From contig WPIO01000112.1 in the NCBI GenBank assembly GCA_009760855.2, positions 1,173,501-1,237,500 on the forward strand: DNA of 64,000 nt. Direction: 5' to 3'. The stretch is from Cristatella mucedo. Lineage: Eukaryota > Bryozoa > Phylactolaemata > Cristatellidae. Made by a program: the position numbers and the translations under genes. Below are positions 49,101-59,635 of the stretch, one piece after another. Position 1 is the stretch's first letter, and each line of letters starts with the position of its first letter. The notes beneath the pieces were generated by a model. It worked only from the letters and a program-made list of their open reading frames with translations. It was not told the DNA's origin and did not search any database.

Positions 49101-49915
49101 AAAAGAAAGGCGCTGGCAACTGACAGAATTGTACTACGAACAAAGGCCAATGTGGACGTCAGTCACCTTCTCAACTGCGGCTGGCTCTTTGAAAACGACG
49201 AATCCGAATCCGCGCGATCGACCCGTGAACACGTCCGTTTTCACTATGCACTGTGCCACATCACCAAATTGGGAGAAGTACCGCTGCACATCCTCTGCAA
49301 CAAGAGCGCGTGGCATTCTTAGGAGGTGCCTTGGGTGGGGGAGGCTGTAGTCAGCCACCGAGGCCAAGCCTAAATTGAAGGCAGCAGTGCTTACCTCTGG
49401 TAGACTCTGGCGCCAAGCCACCGACGAACAGTTTTCTACAGCAGAGAGACGCAGTTAGCCGCAGCGACGACACTTAGCCGCACCGCCGCTCGCTCGCCCG
49501 CCCGAACCTCCAGCGGGCTGCCAGCCAGAGCAGGTCTGCAGGTGGTGCGACAGGTGCGCGGGAATAGCCGAGGGAATCGCTGTCGCATCGCGTCTCACCG
49601 TGTGTCCTCTTCGGGGTTCGATGCCGGCGCTCCGCCGTCGGCGCCCTCTGACGCGTCGGTCATCGGAGCATCGCCGGCCGGCGGCTGGTCTGCGATCGGC
49701 TGGTCGGCGTCTGCCTCTGACAGCTGCCCGCCTGCGGCGGCAGACGCTGGCGCGTCAGCCGCGCCCTCGTCGACAGTTTCCTGCACGGTGTTACCACCTT
49801 CATAGGATTGCACGCCCTCATCCGCGGAGCACACAGCTACCGAAGCTTCTTGCGCGGCGACAGTCTCAGAGCCGCAGTCGACGGCGGCGTTTGCGCTGAA
49901 CGTGGAGTCGTCCAT
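40039..49915 (-). CDS. HNRNPAB/HNRNPD homolog: hnRNP A/B-D-type (Squid-like) RNA-binding protein (8 coding exons)
   Basis: Nuclear RNA-binding protein of the two-RRM hnRNP class, acting in mRNA splicing, stability and transport. Exons in transcript order: 49915-49599, 49435-49395, 49294-49167, 48907-48740, 48613-48482, 47575-47377, 42437-42162, 40160-40039; total 1383 nt, 460 residues, all phases close. Residues 1-105 are an acidic Ala/Glu/Asp-rich head. RRM1 (~107-180) has LFVGGL and RGFGFVVF. The linker has GKYIDPKRANP. RRM2 (~192-265) has VFVGGI and RGFIFVTF. Residues ~266-420 are Gly/Ser/Tyr-rich. The end SYGYQPY resembles the NYKPY ends of hnRNP AB and D. Start: the first in-frame ATG, with G at -3 and +4. 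Confidence 0.95.
41170..41865 (+). mobile_element. Degenerate LINE and two hairpin tails
   Basis: KLNGDTTNFLVMGKL and SSDKSAYFHQRTIAKIQAC in broken frames, a tail at about 41650-41715, and a second tail (TATAAAGCACATAGAAAGAG) at 41785-41860. Confidence 0.7.
42162..42437 (-). CDS. hnRNP exon 7, Gly/Tyr low-complexity domain
   Basis: Acceptor TTTGCAG, donor GTGAGT. Encodes many GYGG/GYAGG units (for example SGYGGPRGGGGGYGSAAAG). Phase 1 in and out; a prion-like aromatic-rich segment typical of condensate-forming hnRNPs. Confidence 0.93.
42438..44524. other. hnRNP large intron, left part
   Basis: No coding signal. A minus-strand LINE RT remnant may lie at about 43660-43720 (AAATTTGCCGACATCCATGA). 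Confidence 0.4.
44525..45352 (+). mobile_element. LINE-A copy in hnRNP intron
   Basis: Antisense to the host gene. LVFCNSLLTGLPACAIRRLQ, LVQNSAARFVCRGRCSCHIT, LHWLPVKQRIDF, LRSLHSLAPA then a stop; continues to FGDRAFSS-type sequence, hairpin tail and (ATT)n. Confidence 0.92.
45540..46085 (+). pseudogene. Tc1/mariner transposase pseudogene
   Basis: Frames show TAAQWSRVRWTDESPVQSFW (first catalytic Asp region), WGCFSTSGVG and SPDLNPIQHLWDE, all Tc1 hallmarks, but interrupted by stops and frameshifts. The block with the second catalytic Asp (DNDPKH-type) is missing. Inactive. Confidence 0.85.
47377..47575 (-). CDS. hnRNP exon 6, end of RRM2 and RGG-like region
   Basis: Acceptor TTGCAG, donor GTATCG. 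Encodes CDVKRATPKQEYQKQQQ, closing RRM2, then a Gly/Arg/Ser/Tyr-rich stretch with RGG/RGS dipeptides. Confidence 0.93.
48482..48613 (-). CDS. hnRNP exon 5, RNP1 of RRM2
   Basis: Acceptor GCAATAG, donor GTATGT. Encodes VVSMDLPTLKKTEERRGFIF VTFETEEAVSTCC and ILGRE; 44 codons, phase 0. Confidence 0.95.
48740..48907 (-). CDS. hnRNP exon 4, inter-RRM linker and RNP2 of RRM2
   Basis: Acceptor TTGCAG, donor GTGAGA. Encodes LHELHGKYIDPKRANP (the hnRNP D/AB linker signature), KEPVLKVFVGGIDPSSTREE and LIEYFTKFGP. Phase 0 at both ends. Confidence 0.97.
49167..49294 (-). CDS. hnRNP exon 3, core of RRM1
   Basis: Acceptor TTGCAG, donor GTGACT. Encodes EDVQRYFSQFGDVAQCIVKT, DVFTGRSRGFGFVVFKEP and AAVEK, including RNP1. 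Confidence 0.96.
49395..49435 (-). CDS. hnRNP 41-nt micro-exon carrying RNP2 of RRM1
   Basis: Acceptor CTGTAG, donor GTAAGC. Encodes KLFVGGLAPESTR between split codons on both sides. Confidence 0.9.
49599..49915 (-). CDS. hnRNP exon 1, acidic head
   Basis: MDDSTFSANAAVDCGSETVA ... NPEEDT; donor GTGAGA. Low-complexity Ala/Asp/Glu, as in the N-termini of hnRNP D and AB. Ends with two bases of an Arg codon. Confidence 0.92.
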
Positions 49916-49960
49916 TCCGGCAAATCGACTCGCCGCTGGAATGGCGCGCAGACCGGTAGT

Positions 49961-49966
49961 CACGTG
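49961..49966 (-). promoter_or_regulatory. E-box upstream of hnRNP ATG
   Basis: CTCACGTGAC on the minus strand, 46 nt upstream of the start codon; the same TCACGTG core lies upstream of clathrin light chain. Confidence 0.35.
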
Positions 49967-50461
49967 AGGTTTGTACAAGTGAACATGTTAAAATATGTCT
50001 CAGAGAAGGTCAGAAGATGTCTGAAATATTTTAATTTTATAATAAGTACGAAATATTATCGTAATCACAAAGTTAATGCTTTTGATTATTTCAGTTAGCC
50101 ATTACAGCTGGCCACCGGCGTGCGAGAGCTTCCGGTTTGGGTATTAGCCCGCCTGCTCACCACAGCTTGAACCGCTGCCACTGAGTCGGGTGACCTCAAC
50201 CATGTTCCCAACCGCGGACGGGGTCCTTGCAAAGAGACGCAGACCGTTCACTCGCCGGCGAAGAAAAATTGGCCAGCCGTGAGAAGAATATGTGCGAAAT
50301 GTCCCTGGTCGGTTAGTCTACAGGGACTAATCGAGTGTTAAAGCATAAGCGGGTTTCGGTGAGCGTACGCTAACCGACTAACTTTAATAATAATAATAAT
50401 AATAACTTGATAACTTCCTTTCTAGCAACAAAGAAAAGTGGGAGGCATATCTGATATTAAG

Positions 50462-50795
<334 letters not shown>

Positions 50796-50829
50796 TTAAG
50801 AACAATTGAGGAAGTGAGTACCGTAGCGT

Positions 50830-51060
50830 GGCTGAGACGAATCCGTCGCAGTCGGCAGCAGTAGCAATAGCATGAGCAGAGGTGTCGCTGAGTATGATTT
50901 GCGGAGGGGGGTTCCACAGTCGAGTACCTGCAGAGCAAAATTATCAGTCGCCAAAAGCTAGAGTCAAAGTAAAGGTAGAGCTAATTTATCGTCCTGTGGC
51001 CATCTTAGGGCAAGAAGAGGTGCGAACTAGCGGCTTAGTTAAGCTAGATACAGGATGACA
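50830..51060 (-). mobile_element. LINE-B fragment
   Basis: GGGGTTCCACAGTCGAGTAC and GAGCTAATTTATCGTCCTG follow the LINE-B copy at 4914-5340. Confidence 0.6.
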
Positions 51061-51469
51061 CTTTAAAAGTGCACATGTTTATCGTGCGTAGTTTGTTTAA
51101 AGTTGATAAGAAAAATACATGGGGACGAACCACCTTCATTTTCTGAGTCTGAACAGTACAAGTCGCTGAAAAAAGTGAATTCCGAGCATGCAATCGCACA
51201 ACGCAAGCACGGTTTTCGCCGCATGTAGCTCATTTACAGTTAGAATAATAATGCGAACGCTATAGAAATATCTAGCACCCCAGTAGAACCAAATCCCTTT
51301 TTCAGCACATAAAATATGCTGAAAAAGAAGCATGTCCATTGGTTAGTTATAGCAATAGCATGCACAACTTCAGAACGAACGACTACACAAAGGTAAATTC
51401 TAATGGACGGAGCAGAAGCTGTGAGGAGCGGCTAGAATTAAGCTTCTTTTTTCGATATCGTAAGATCAG

Positions 51470-51830
51470 CAGACGGCGTGATGTCAATCGTTAGCGAGTC
51501 TCAGACTTTAGGAGCATACGAGCTGAAGGCACTGTCTCTGGTGGACTGGACATTCGAGAGGCCCAACCAAGAGATCTGAGTCAAAAGTGCCGGTGGTGGG
51601 ATGCAGAATTCGACTTCACGAGTATTTCAAATCGCTTGGCTGGAGTGAGAGACTAAAGGAACTTGAAGCTAAGTGAGAGAATTTTGAAGTAGAAACGCGG
51701 CTTAATGTTGAGCCGAAGCAGTCGATAAGAATAACAATAAAGCATTTATGTAGCACCATCGGGGAACTTAATCTCTTTTTAGCCACTTCACGCAAGCTGT
51801 AAAAGGAAATATAGCATACGTTTAAAGGTA
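51470..51830 (-). mobile_element. Degenerate LINE-A copy
   Basis: Body resembles the region around TTTAGGAGCATACGAGCT in good copies; a separate weak tail (AACTTAATCTCTTTTTAGCC) is at 51740-51830. Confidence 0.5.
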
Positions 51831-52504
51831 GCAGTGGTGTAGTGAGAGGGAAGTCGTATATTTTAGTGGTTGCGATGTTCAGGATAGATCGTGACCGACA
51901 ACTATAGCTAAAGAGTTGTATACCAACTTTTAATATTATCTAATTTTATAGTATGATATCTAAGAATACAATGTAATAAGAATATGATAATTATATACTG
52001 TAGCAAATATATATTAATGTATGCCATAACAACTATATGATATAGAATATTGAATTAAATAAAATTTACTAATATCCAAGTTGAAATGTTAGCAATGCAT
52101 GCTGCAAAGGAGCTGATGTTTGATCTTTCTCTGCCTTCCAGCAATAAAGCACAAGTGCAGCTGGGTGTCATCCTTCATGAAACGATAGGCTAGATTTCGC
52201 TTGGTGGTTTCGTCGGGGGGGGGGGAGAGAGAGGGAGATGGAGAGAGAGAGAATGAGAGTGAGTGACTACAAATTATGAAAAGACATGGTCCTAAACCAG
52301 ATCCCCGGGGCACGCCATACTTCGGCGTCTCACTGCATGACCTTTGGCCCTTTGGCAGTTGAGACTTACTCTCTGACTTCTTACACTGAGATTGAACCTA
52401 AAAAATTTAAGCATTGTGCTTGCGATAACTAGGCCCTACGACAGGCACTCAAGAAGAATTGGACGATCAATGGCATCAACAGATGCCGAGAGATCCAACA
52501 GATT

Positions 52505-53868
52505 TAATAATAATAATAATAATAATATTGCACTTGATAAAGCGCCCTCAGAGAACTTAATCTCTTTCTAGGCGCTTTACATTTGCTGCAAAGTGATACG
52601 CAATAGAATAGTAAGTAAAATCATGCTTGAAAAACAAACAAAATGAATAACATGGTTAGGGGTTACATGCACTGGGTCAGCATGCAAATGTGGTTAGTGG
52701 CAGCATGAACAGTGTCAGCACGCATAAGCACATCGAGGACGAATCACAAGGACCCACTAAATGCTGTCCTAAATAGGTATGTTTTTAAGTTTCTTTTAAA
52801 TGTGGTCAGGTCAGGGGATGTTCTGATGCAGGTCGGGAGGGAGTTCCAGGCTGTGGGAGCATACGAGCTAAATGCACGGTCTCCAAAGGATTTAAGGTTT
52901 GTACGAGGTATTTCTAGACTGTTGGATTCCGAAAAGCGAGTGGTACGATGCTTTGCCTGATGGGGTAGTGTATCTGAAAGATAGGCTGGTGCCATAGAAT
53001 GAAGAGACCTAAAAGTGAGCGACAAAACCTTGAAGTCAATCCGTTGCTTGACTGGTAACCAGTGCAGGTCGGCGAGAAGTGGAGTAATGTGGCAACTGCG
53101 ACGCTCACGACAGACAAGCCTAGCTGCAGAGTTTTGCACCAGCTGCTATCGCCTGATCGCACATGCTGGTAGGCCAGTAAGCAGTGAGTTGCAGAAGTCG
53201 AGACGAGATGTCACGAATGCATGGACCAACTTGGACGTGGTATCCTTATCTAAACAAGCCCTAATTTTAGCAATGTTATGAAGCTGAAAATATGCTGATT
53301 TGACTGTGGAGCTGATGTGGTCGTCTAACGAGAGGTCGCTTTGGAATATGACACCTAGATTTCGAGCTGATGCAACTGGAGATATGCTGGCAGAGCCAAT
53401 TTTGAAAGTCAGCCTTTCCAATTTCTGAATAACACTAGGTTTGCCCATAACTAGTAAGTTAGTTTTATCATCGTTTAGTTTTAGAAAATTTGCTGCCATC
53501 CATGATCGGATGTCATCAATGCATGCAGCAAGTGAGTTGAGAGAATTTGAGGTGCTCGAAGGCTGGGAGGGATCAAAGCAAAGGTACAACTGAGTGTCAT
53601 CCGCATAGAAGTGAAAGCCTAGATTGTGCTTGGCAATCACATCAGCGAGAGGGAGAGTATAAACGGTGAAAAGGACCGGACCTAGCACAGAGCCCTGAGG
53701 TACTCCATATTTTAGAGGTACTTCAGATGATCTTTGTCCATTCACGTCAACACTCTGGAGTCTCCCACTGAGATAGGACCTGAACCACTGCAGAGCAGTG
53801 CCAGTGATGCCCAGGCGATTTAGATTTAGGAGGATAGTCTCTAGCCAAGTCAAAGTTCTTGAGAAAAG
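52505..53868 (-). mobile_element. LINE-A best-preserved copy: RT, C-terminus and 3' tail
   Basis: Minus strand from 53868: LGITGTALQWFRSYLSGRLQ, YGVPQGSVLGPVLF, FHFYADDTQLYLC (catalytic YADD), NDDKTNLLVMGK, SARNLGVIFQSDLSLDDHIS, SRLDFCNSLLTGLPACAIRR, then a single TAG at 53148-53146 and on to FRTAFSGSL at 52744. The 3' UTR, hairpin and (ATT)n end at 52505. About 375 codons are open except for that stop. Confidence 0.95.
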
Positions 53869-54045
53869 GAAAAAAAATCCTAGCTGATTAAACAGCCTCT
53901 TTTTGTATAGCGACAGAAGAGCCTCTACGGCTATCACCACCGCTTGCAGTGGCGATAAAGAATCGCCCACCCAGGAATCGAACCCACGACCTCGGGACCG
54001 AGGTCGTGAAAGCAACCGCCTTACCTAGTGTGCCATCACGGCTCA
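53868..54045 (-). mobile_element. SINE-B, near full length, inserted in LINE
   Basis: Minus strand: CCGTGATGGCACACTAGGTA (A-box region), GTGGGTTCGATTCCTGG (B box), palindromic GCGATTCTTTATCGCC, GAGGCTGTTTAATCAGCTAG and an oligo(T)-containing end. LINE RT sequence lies on both sides. Confidence 0.85.
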
Positions 54046-54160
54046 GGTCGCTAAACACTCGCAGCAGTCTGACTCTGTCGTGCGATTTGGTAAAACTTGA
54101 CTGACTTGTACTCACTCGGTTGGAAGGTTTATATACTAAGTGTTTAAATGGTCAGATACT
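54046..54160 (-). mobile_element. LINE-A RT N-terminal part beyond the SINE
   Basis: Minus strand reads SNRVSTSQSSFTKSHDRVRL LRVFSDL, resembling the block before the catalytic core (LSPFQSAFRKSHSTETALL-type). Confidence 0.6.
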
Positions 54161-54181
54161 ACTCACCACCCTGTTTGGGTT

Positions 54182-54275
54182 AAGAATGGCGTTAGCGAGA
54201 CTGATCGGCAGCTCTCGGGGTCTACTTCAAGAATGGCGTTAGCGAGACTGGTCGGCAGCTCTCGTGGTCTACTTC
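54182..54275. repeat. 47-bp tandem duplication
   Basis: Two adjacent copies of AAGAATGGCGTTAGCGAGAC plus 27 more bases, with few differences. Confidence 0.93.
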
Positions 54276-54504
54276 TGTCCCGAGTTCTTACTGAGTGGCC
54301 TGACTATTGCCTCTTAAAGAGATGCTAAGACAGAACCTGAAGCTAAAGGACAAATATTCCAATCTAGATATACCTAGGATGCAGCAGTAAATCTAAGCAT
54401 CTCAGAAGGAGGACAAAAGGTATGGCAGTCTAAAGGGCTGGTAGTTTTCTTGGACTAGGAGATAAACTCGAGATGAGAGCAGGAGATGGTTAAATGATGG
54501 ACGC

Positions 54505-54900
54505 TAATAATAATAACGGTGACAGATTTGTACAAGGCCCCCACTGAACTTAATCTGTTTCTCGGCACTTTGCATATTCTGTAAAGGACGCTTGATCAAA
54601 CCTTGTGTGGTGACATGTACAATGTTAACCAGTATGATACAGTTAGAGGCGACATTCGCATTGTGAATACGCAAACATGGCGTGTAGTAACATGCAAAAA
54701 TGGTTCGTGGATGTAGAGCAAGGAACTAATGTTGCAAGACTCCAGGGAAGATGTTACCTTGGGGATGGATAAGCTAGGAAAACGGTCGACTATGTCAACA
54801 CGAGTATTGCTCCGCATGATGTTGACTTTGGTGCAGTTAAATAGACGATTGACGGTTGACATAAGCATTTTGGATCGGGCATCTGCGATTCATTCTACGT
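54505..54900 (-). mobile_element. LINE-C type 3' end
   Basis: (AAT)n at 54505, GAACTTAATCTGTTTCTCGG, then a diverged body; minus orientation. Confidence 0.6.
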
Positions 54901-55267
54901 TCCTATAGAAGCTAGACTTGGCCTTAGCTAGTATGGATCGGCAAGACGCATTGCAATCATCGTTTTTTAATCATCAATATATCGATCTTTTGGATGTTTT
55001 TCAAGTTTGCGAATAGTAATCCTACCTAGTTTGAAATCTACAGTACACCTTAAGCTATCTAGGAGAGGGCGTATTTCTTGCTAAGGCAAAGATGCAAACT
55101 CGTCCAGAACCTTGACTTGTGTCATTTTGTAGCACTCCCGCAACGAGGGGAGGTCAGGGGAAGGATTGAGTAGAAGCGGCGAGGAAGACTTTCGAACGGA
55201 GAAAATACATAGGTACTTACAGTTTCGCGATTCTCAGAAGATTTTAGATTCAAAGGAAATTCATACT

Positions 55268-55352
<85 letters not shown>
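55268..55352. repeat. (GA)n microsatellite
   Basis: About 85 bp of GA with one AA interruption. Confidence 0.97.
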
Positions 55353-55359
55353 TCAGAAA

Positions 55360-56900
55360 ACGATCGGACGTGCTGACATTGGTAATATTATAGGGATACA
55401 TCCGCTGTGATATACAGGTCGCTCGATAATAAGAAGTCTAGTCACGAATCCAGAGCGAACAGCGAGTGAGAGCAAACGACAGACTCGCCGTAGCGCACGC
55501 ATTAGTAGAAGTATACTTGGTATAACAGACCCGACGAAGTATCGATAGGATCTGATGTTACTGCCACGACAACGCCTACATAGGGCCGACTGTGAGGTAG
55601 TGCTTTGCTTGTTTTCAGCGAGAATGATTCTATGAGAAAGCATAGGTATGCGGTGCACGTCGAGGGCTGCAATCGTACGGCCGCACTTCGCACATACAGG
55701 ACAAGGTGCTCTCGAAGCGAGGCATCAGTTCGGTTGACCGGTCCGGACGCGTAATACGATTTAGGCACTGTAGGAACGCCACCGAAAGCGGTTAGTACAG
55801 CGTCTTTCGAAATAAATGCTCAGCGTTCAGAGACAGCACGCGCTCATATTCAAACAACAGAAAGAGCAGGCGGTGTTACGACCGCATAGCCCTCACTAGT
55901 TTGGGTCTAGCGGCACATTTCGTGGAATGAGCAAAGACCTGAAGCTAGCAACACGCCGACGATAAAATATAGCACTCAGTATTCTGCACGCAGCGCTAGT
56001 AACAACGCGGTACTAATAAAAGCACAATGACAGCCTGTATTCCCCGGCCGATACACCCTTCCTGGCTTCCTGCTGACTCGCTAAGAGGCTAACAGCCGCT
56101 CCTCATGCTCAGCACTAGACTCGCCTACCGGCAAGCCGTTGCTTTGCGACCGCGACTGCGGTCAGACAAAAGCCTTATACAGCAGCCACGTCATAAGCCA
56201 CAATAATCACTAACATAATCAATAATCAATAGCAGTAATCATACACAATGCTGCACACGAGCCTAAGCTTTTCGCGGTCATCTCATAAGCGTCCTCATGC
56301 AGCGACAAACCTCTTAGTTCTCAATCGAGGCTCAGCTGTCAAGTTCGTAGTTCATCATCGCGGGACATTACAACAGGGTGCAATCGCGGGAGAACACTTG
56401 ATCCAGAAAATGACAGTTAATGTCAGCCGGGGCCCATGCACATAAGCCTTAAGGAAAACAAGATCGGCCATTGAGCTAAATTCGGCACGTCAAGCGATCG
56501 ATCAGTCGTTTTGTCAACGTGGATGCAAAATCTCCCACTCCAAGGAAAAGACGATTTCTGTAAAACGGAATCGAAATTAGAGCGGAAACATTTTTTTAAA
56601 ACAGCAAGTCTCGGTACACGAGAGAGACGGGCGAGTGCTATTGGCAACTTCAGATTGGAGGGACTCAGTGCAAGAGTCTCGGAAAAAGAGCTTCGTAGGA
56701 CAGTAAGCAGCTTGGAATTGAGACAGGAGTGAGCTACAAAGGCTTCTCCTCTACAAGCTTTCACTGATCTCTGGGTTTGGAAGAAAGGTAGATGTAGATG
56801 TGGCTGTAGTTATATAGGCTACAGTAGGCTATGGTTGAGCAGTTGGTCGATTTGTTTGCCTTGTCTCGGTCGCGGCAAACAAGTAAAGAGCGCACTCATC
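55360..56900. other. Intergenic, nothing recognised
   Basis: No gene, RNA or repeat family could be supported in this stretch; open frames are short and lack motifs. Confidence 0.4.
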
Positions 56901-56934
56901 AGGAGTCACTGAGCACGTGGCCACTACCCATTCA

Positions 56935-57025
56935 AGCATGCTTCATTTGCAGCAAATGTAAAGTGCCTAGAAAGATATCGAGTTCTCTGAGGGTGCTATA
57001 TCAAATGTATTATTATTATTATTGC
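56935..57025 (+). mobile_element. LINE-A 3' tail only
   Basis: TTTGCAGCAAATGTAAAGTG, AGAAAGATATCGAGTTC, GAGGGTGCTATATCAAATG and (ATT)n. Confidence 0.8.
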
Positions 57026-58017
57026 TATTATTAATAAGTGCGCGCTCTTGGTAGGAGTTTTTTGCAAGCGAATCGTTCCCCGCTCGAGGCCAAGTATCGT
57101 TTTCGGCGTTCGATAATACAGCAGACGCCTCAGGTAGCTCTGCATTTTAAAGTTACAGCTGCACTGCCGCCAAAGCCCCGCTTACGTACTCAACTATTCA
57201 CAGGATACTAAGGTCGCGGCAGCGGACCGCAAGGGGGAGTGGTGTGGTTGGGTGGGAACTTCCCTGCTTGACTGGACGGGGCCAAGTAAGTCTCGCAGCG
57301 TAGAAGCTCAACTAATACGTCCCCGACCGGAGCCGGCTGGCCGTTAGCGGCGCTCAGCGGAGTGGCTAGTGACCTCGCATAAAATGTGCAGCAACGCTAA
57401 GCATACGCATTCATTCACGTCACGCTGGATTTGACTCGAGCAAGTGAATAAAAGTTCAAACCCAGTCTTTGAACCTCTACATTGACTGTCGTACGAAAAG
57501 TAGTCTAGATATACCAGTTAGCGGGGCACTGGACCGGTAGCCGAGGAGTTGCAAGATCGTTTCCGGCTTGTGGCGAAATTCTCTTTTTGGCGTGTAGTCT
57601 TGCGGCAGGATGGCCTGCGGTCACTCAGCATTTTGAAAATAGCGGAGCGGGATTTAAATCGGCACGTTTAACGAGTTGCCTCTAGGATTGTAGCGGGCTT
57701 TACGACTGAAAAAAATTCACTGCTGCTCTTGAGCGAGAGCTGGATGGCATGAAAAAAAGTGCAAGAAATACTGGAGATTCGTCTCTGTTACACTCCTGTG
57801 GCGCGGCAGTGACAGTGGCAGCCAGGAACGCATTCAAATGGCGAAAGTTAAGCAACGATAAGCACGGACGAGAGTGCCGGCGGGCATGGTTGTTAAGATC
57901 GGACGAAGCTATAATAGCGGATGGCTCGGGTGAAGTAGCAAAATACCAGCAGAACGTTGGGTGAGGAGGCACGCGACAAAAGAACAGCGGGCGTACGCAA
58001 CGAAGGAATGTATTCGA

Positions 58018-58118
58018 CGTCTGAGGTCGTGGGCTCGAGCCCCACTGGCATCAGCAAAGCGCCTGAATAGAGATTACGTTCTCCTGGGGCACCATGCAAA
58101 TGAAATCTATTTTTTTCA
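58018..58118 (+). mobile_element. SINE-A copy, 5'-truncated
   Basis: GAGGTCGTGGGCTCGAGCCC (B box), AAAGCGCCTGAATAGAGATT, CTCCTGGGGCACCATGCAAA: B box plus hairpin tail. Confidence 0.8.
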
Positions 58119-58429
58119 ATTTATATTTTAGAATCAAGTAATTCCTTGCGCGCTCTTGATAATACTAACAGATCGGCTTTAAAGTGGTCCTAGCTGCCTC
58201 AGATAGCTAGTCAGGCACTCGCAAGAGCTTCATTGGGAGAAGTCATTAGGACTTGGATAGAAAAATACGTTCTGCGTTGCTCCGTCCGCGCGGATCGACT
58301 CGCATCGATCGCTTCTTCTCTAAGGTGACCAGCTATGTGCAAGTAAGGCAATGAGTATATTGCGCACGACTATGCTCTGGTCGCAGTTTTGCTATACAAT
58401 ACTGCTTCGCCGACTTTGAAAACGAACGC

Positions 58430-59200
58430 GATCCGTGCTGGGGCTATTTCTGATGGGGCGGGGGCGGGGGGGGGGAGGGAGATGGGCGCGCATTTTTTTC
58501 CCGCACATCGATTCGAAGCCCACTCTCGGGTCCCTGCTCGCGAAAAAATTGCTGGAGGGCGAGGGGATGCGGCGGCTCGGTGCGGCTGCGCCCGAAAGTC
58601 ACGTGGCTACAGCGACTCGCTGCTCGGAGGCTGAAAAAGCGCTCCGGGAGAACTTGGGGCGGCGCGGGGGCGGCGCGGGGGCGGCGCGGGGGCGGCGCGG
58701 GGGCGGCGCGGGGGCGTCCTTCCCGGTCACGGGCCGCCGACCGGCTGTAGCTCCCGAGGAGCAGCAGCGGATACGATGCGCGTGGACGAGCGCGCGACAC
58801 CGGCTTTTGGGCTCTCAGCGCGCCGCCTGGCGGTGCGCTTCGCTTGCTGCTTCTTCGCTTGCTGCTTCTTCGCTTGCTGCTTCTTCGCTTGCTGCTTCTT
58901 CGCTTTCTGCCCGGCGGGTGGGTTGGGCGGAGATCCGACGGAACAGTTCACCATCTGTGCCCGCGGCGGCGGCGGCGGCGACGCCGCAGCCTTCGCGCAG
59001 GCGCGGCCGTACCTTATCGCGCGCCTCGAGGGGCGTTTGGGCTCGCCGCCGCTCAGCCAATAGGCCGTTTGGGCTCGCCACCGCTCAGCCAATAGGCCGG
59101 CGGCGGGAGAAACGGCGCTGTGCGACGGGCGGCAGCGAAGCCTGAATCCGGCGTCCGTCCAACCGCGGCGATTGCAGCTCGCGGCTGGGGAGGCGAGTGA
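58430..59200. promoter_or_regulatory. CpG-rich block with tandem CCAAT boxes
   Basis: Very high G+C and CpG. It contains a GGCGCGGGGGC minisatellite (58660-58715), a 15-bp repeat CGCTTGCTGCTTCTT (58848-58908) and a 32-bp tandem duplication at 59034-59097 with AGCCAATAGG in each unit. It looks like a CpG-island promoter, but no linked gene was found. Confidence 0.45.
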
Positions 59201-59499
59201 TGACGGCCGTCGCTTGCTGTCTAGCGGATTTGCGAATTACAATTTGTACCCTGAAGAAATACCCCAAGCGCAAACGTCTTTTATTATGCACTCGCAGTAG
59301 CAGAATTGATATGAAAGCAGCGAAATTAATCACATAATGCGTGCACTGTATAATCTACATTCAGCCAGTTTTCGACTGCGATGAATTTAAGGAAGACATC
59401 GACACTTTCCACAGCAAACTGCCATCCTCTTGCCTCCTACTTGACTTTTCCCTGCCGATCTTTCGCCCTTGAGGCAAAAATGTCCGCCCCTAAGCGTTT

Positions 59500-59635
59500 T
59501 ATTCTGGTTGTTTATCGAGCATGCTTCCACTAACCGTTCGATCGTGTTTCCTTTGCAGCAAATGTAAAGCGCCTAGAAAGAGATTGAGTTCTCTGAGGGC
59601 GTTTTTATCGTGTTATTATTATTATTATTATTATA
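59500..59635 (+). mobile_element. LINE-A 3' tail
   Basis: TTGTTTATCGAGCATGCTTC ... TGTAAAGCGCCTAGAAAGAG ... GAGGGCGTTTTTATCG and (ATT)n. Confidence 0.85.

Noticed and set aside
58435-59145. 236-residue open frame on the plus strand
   Set aside because: It exists because the CpG-rich block lacks stop codons; repeated AlaSerSerLeuAla units come from the 15-bp repeat and no domain is seen. Opposite-strand frames are equally open.
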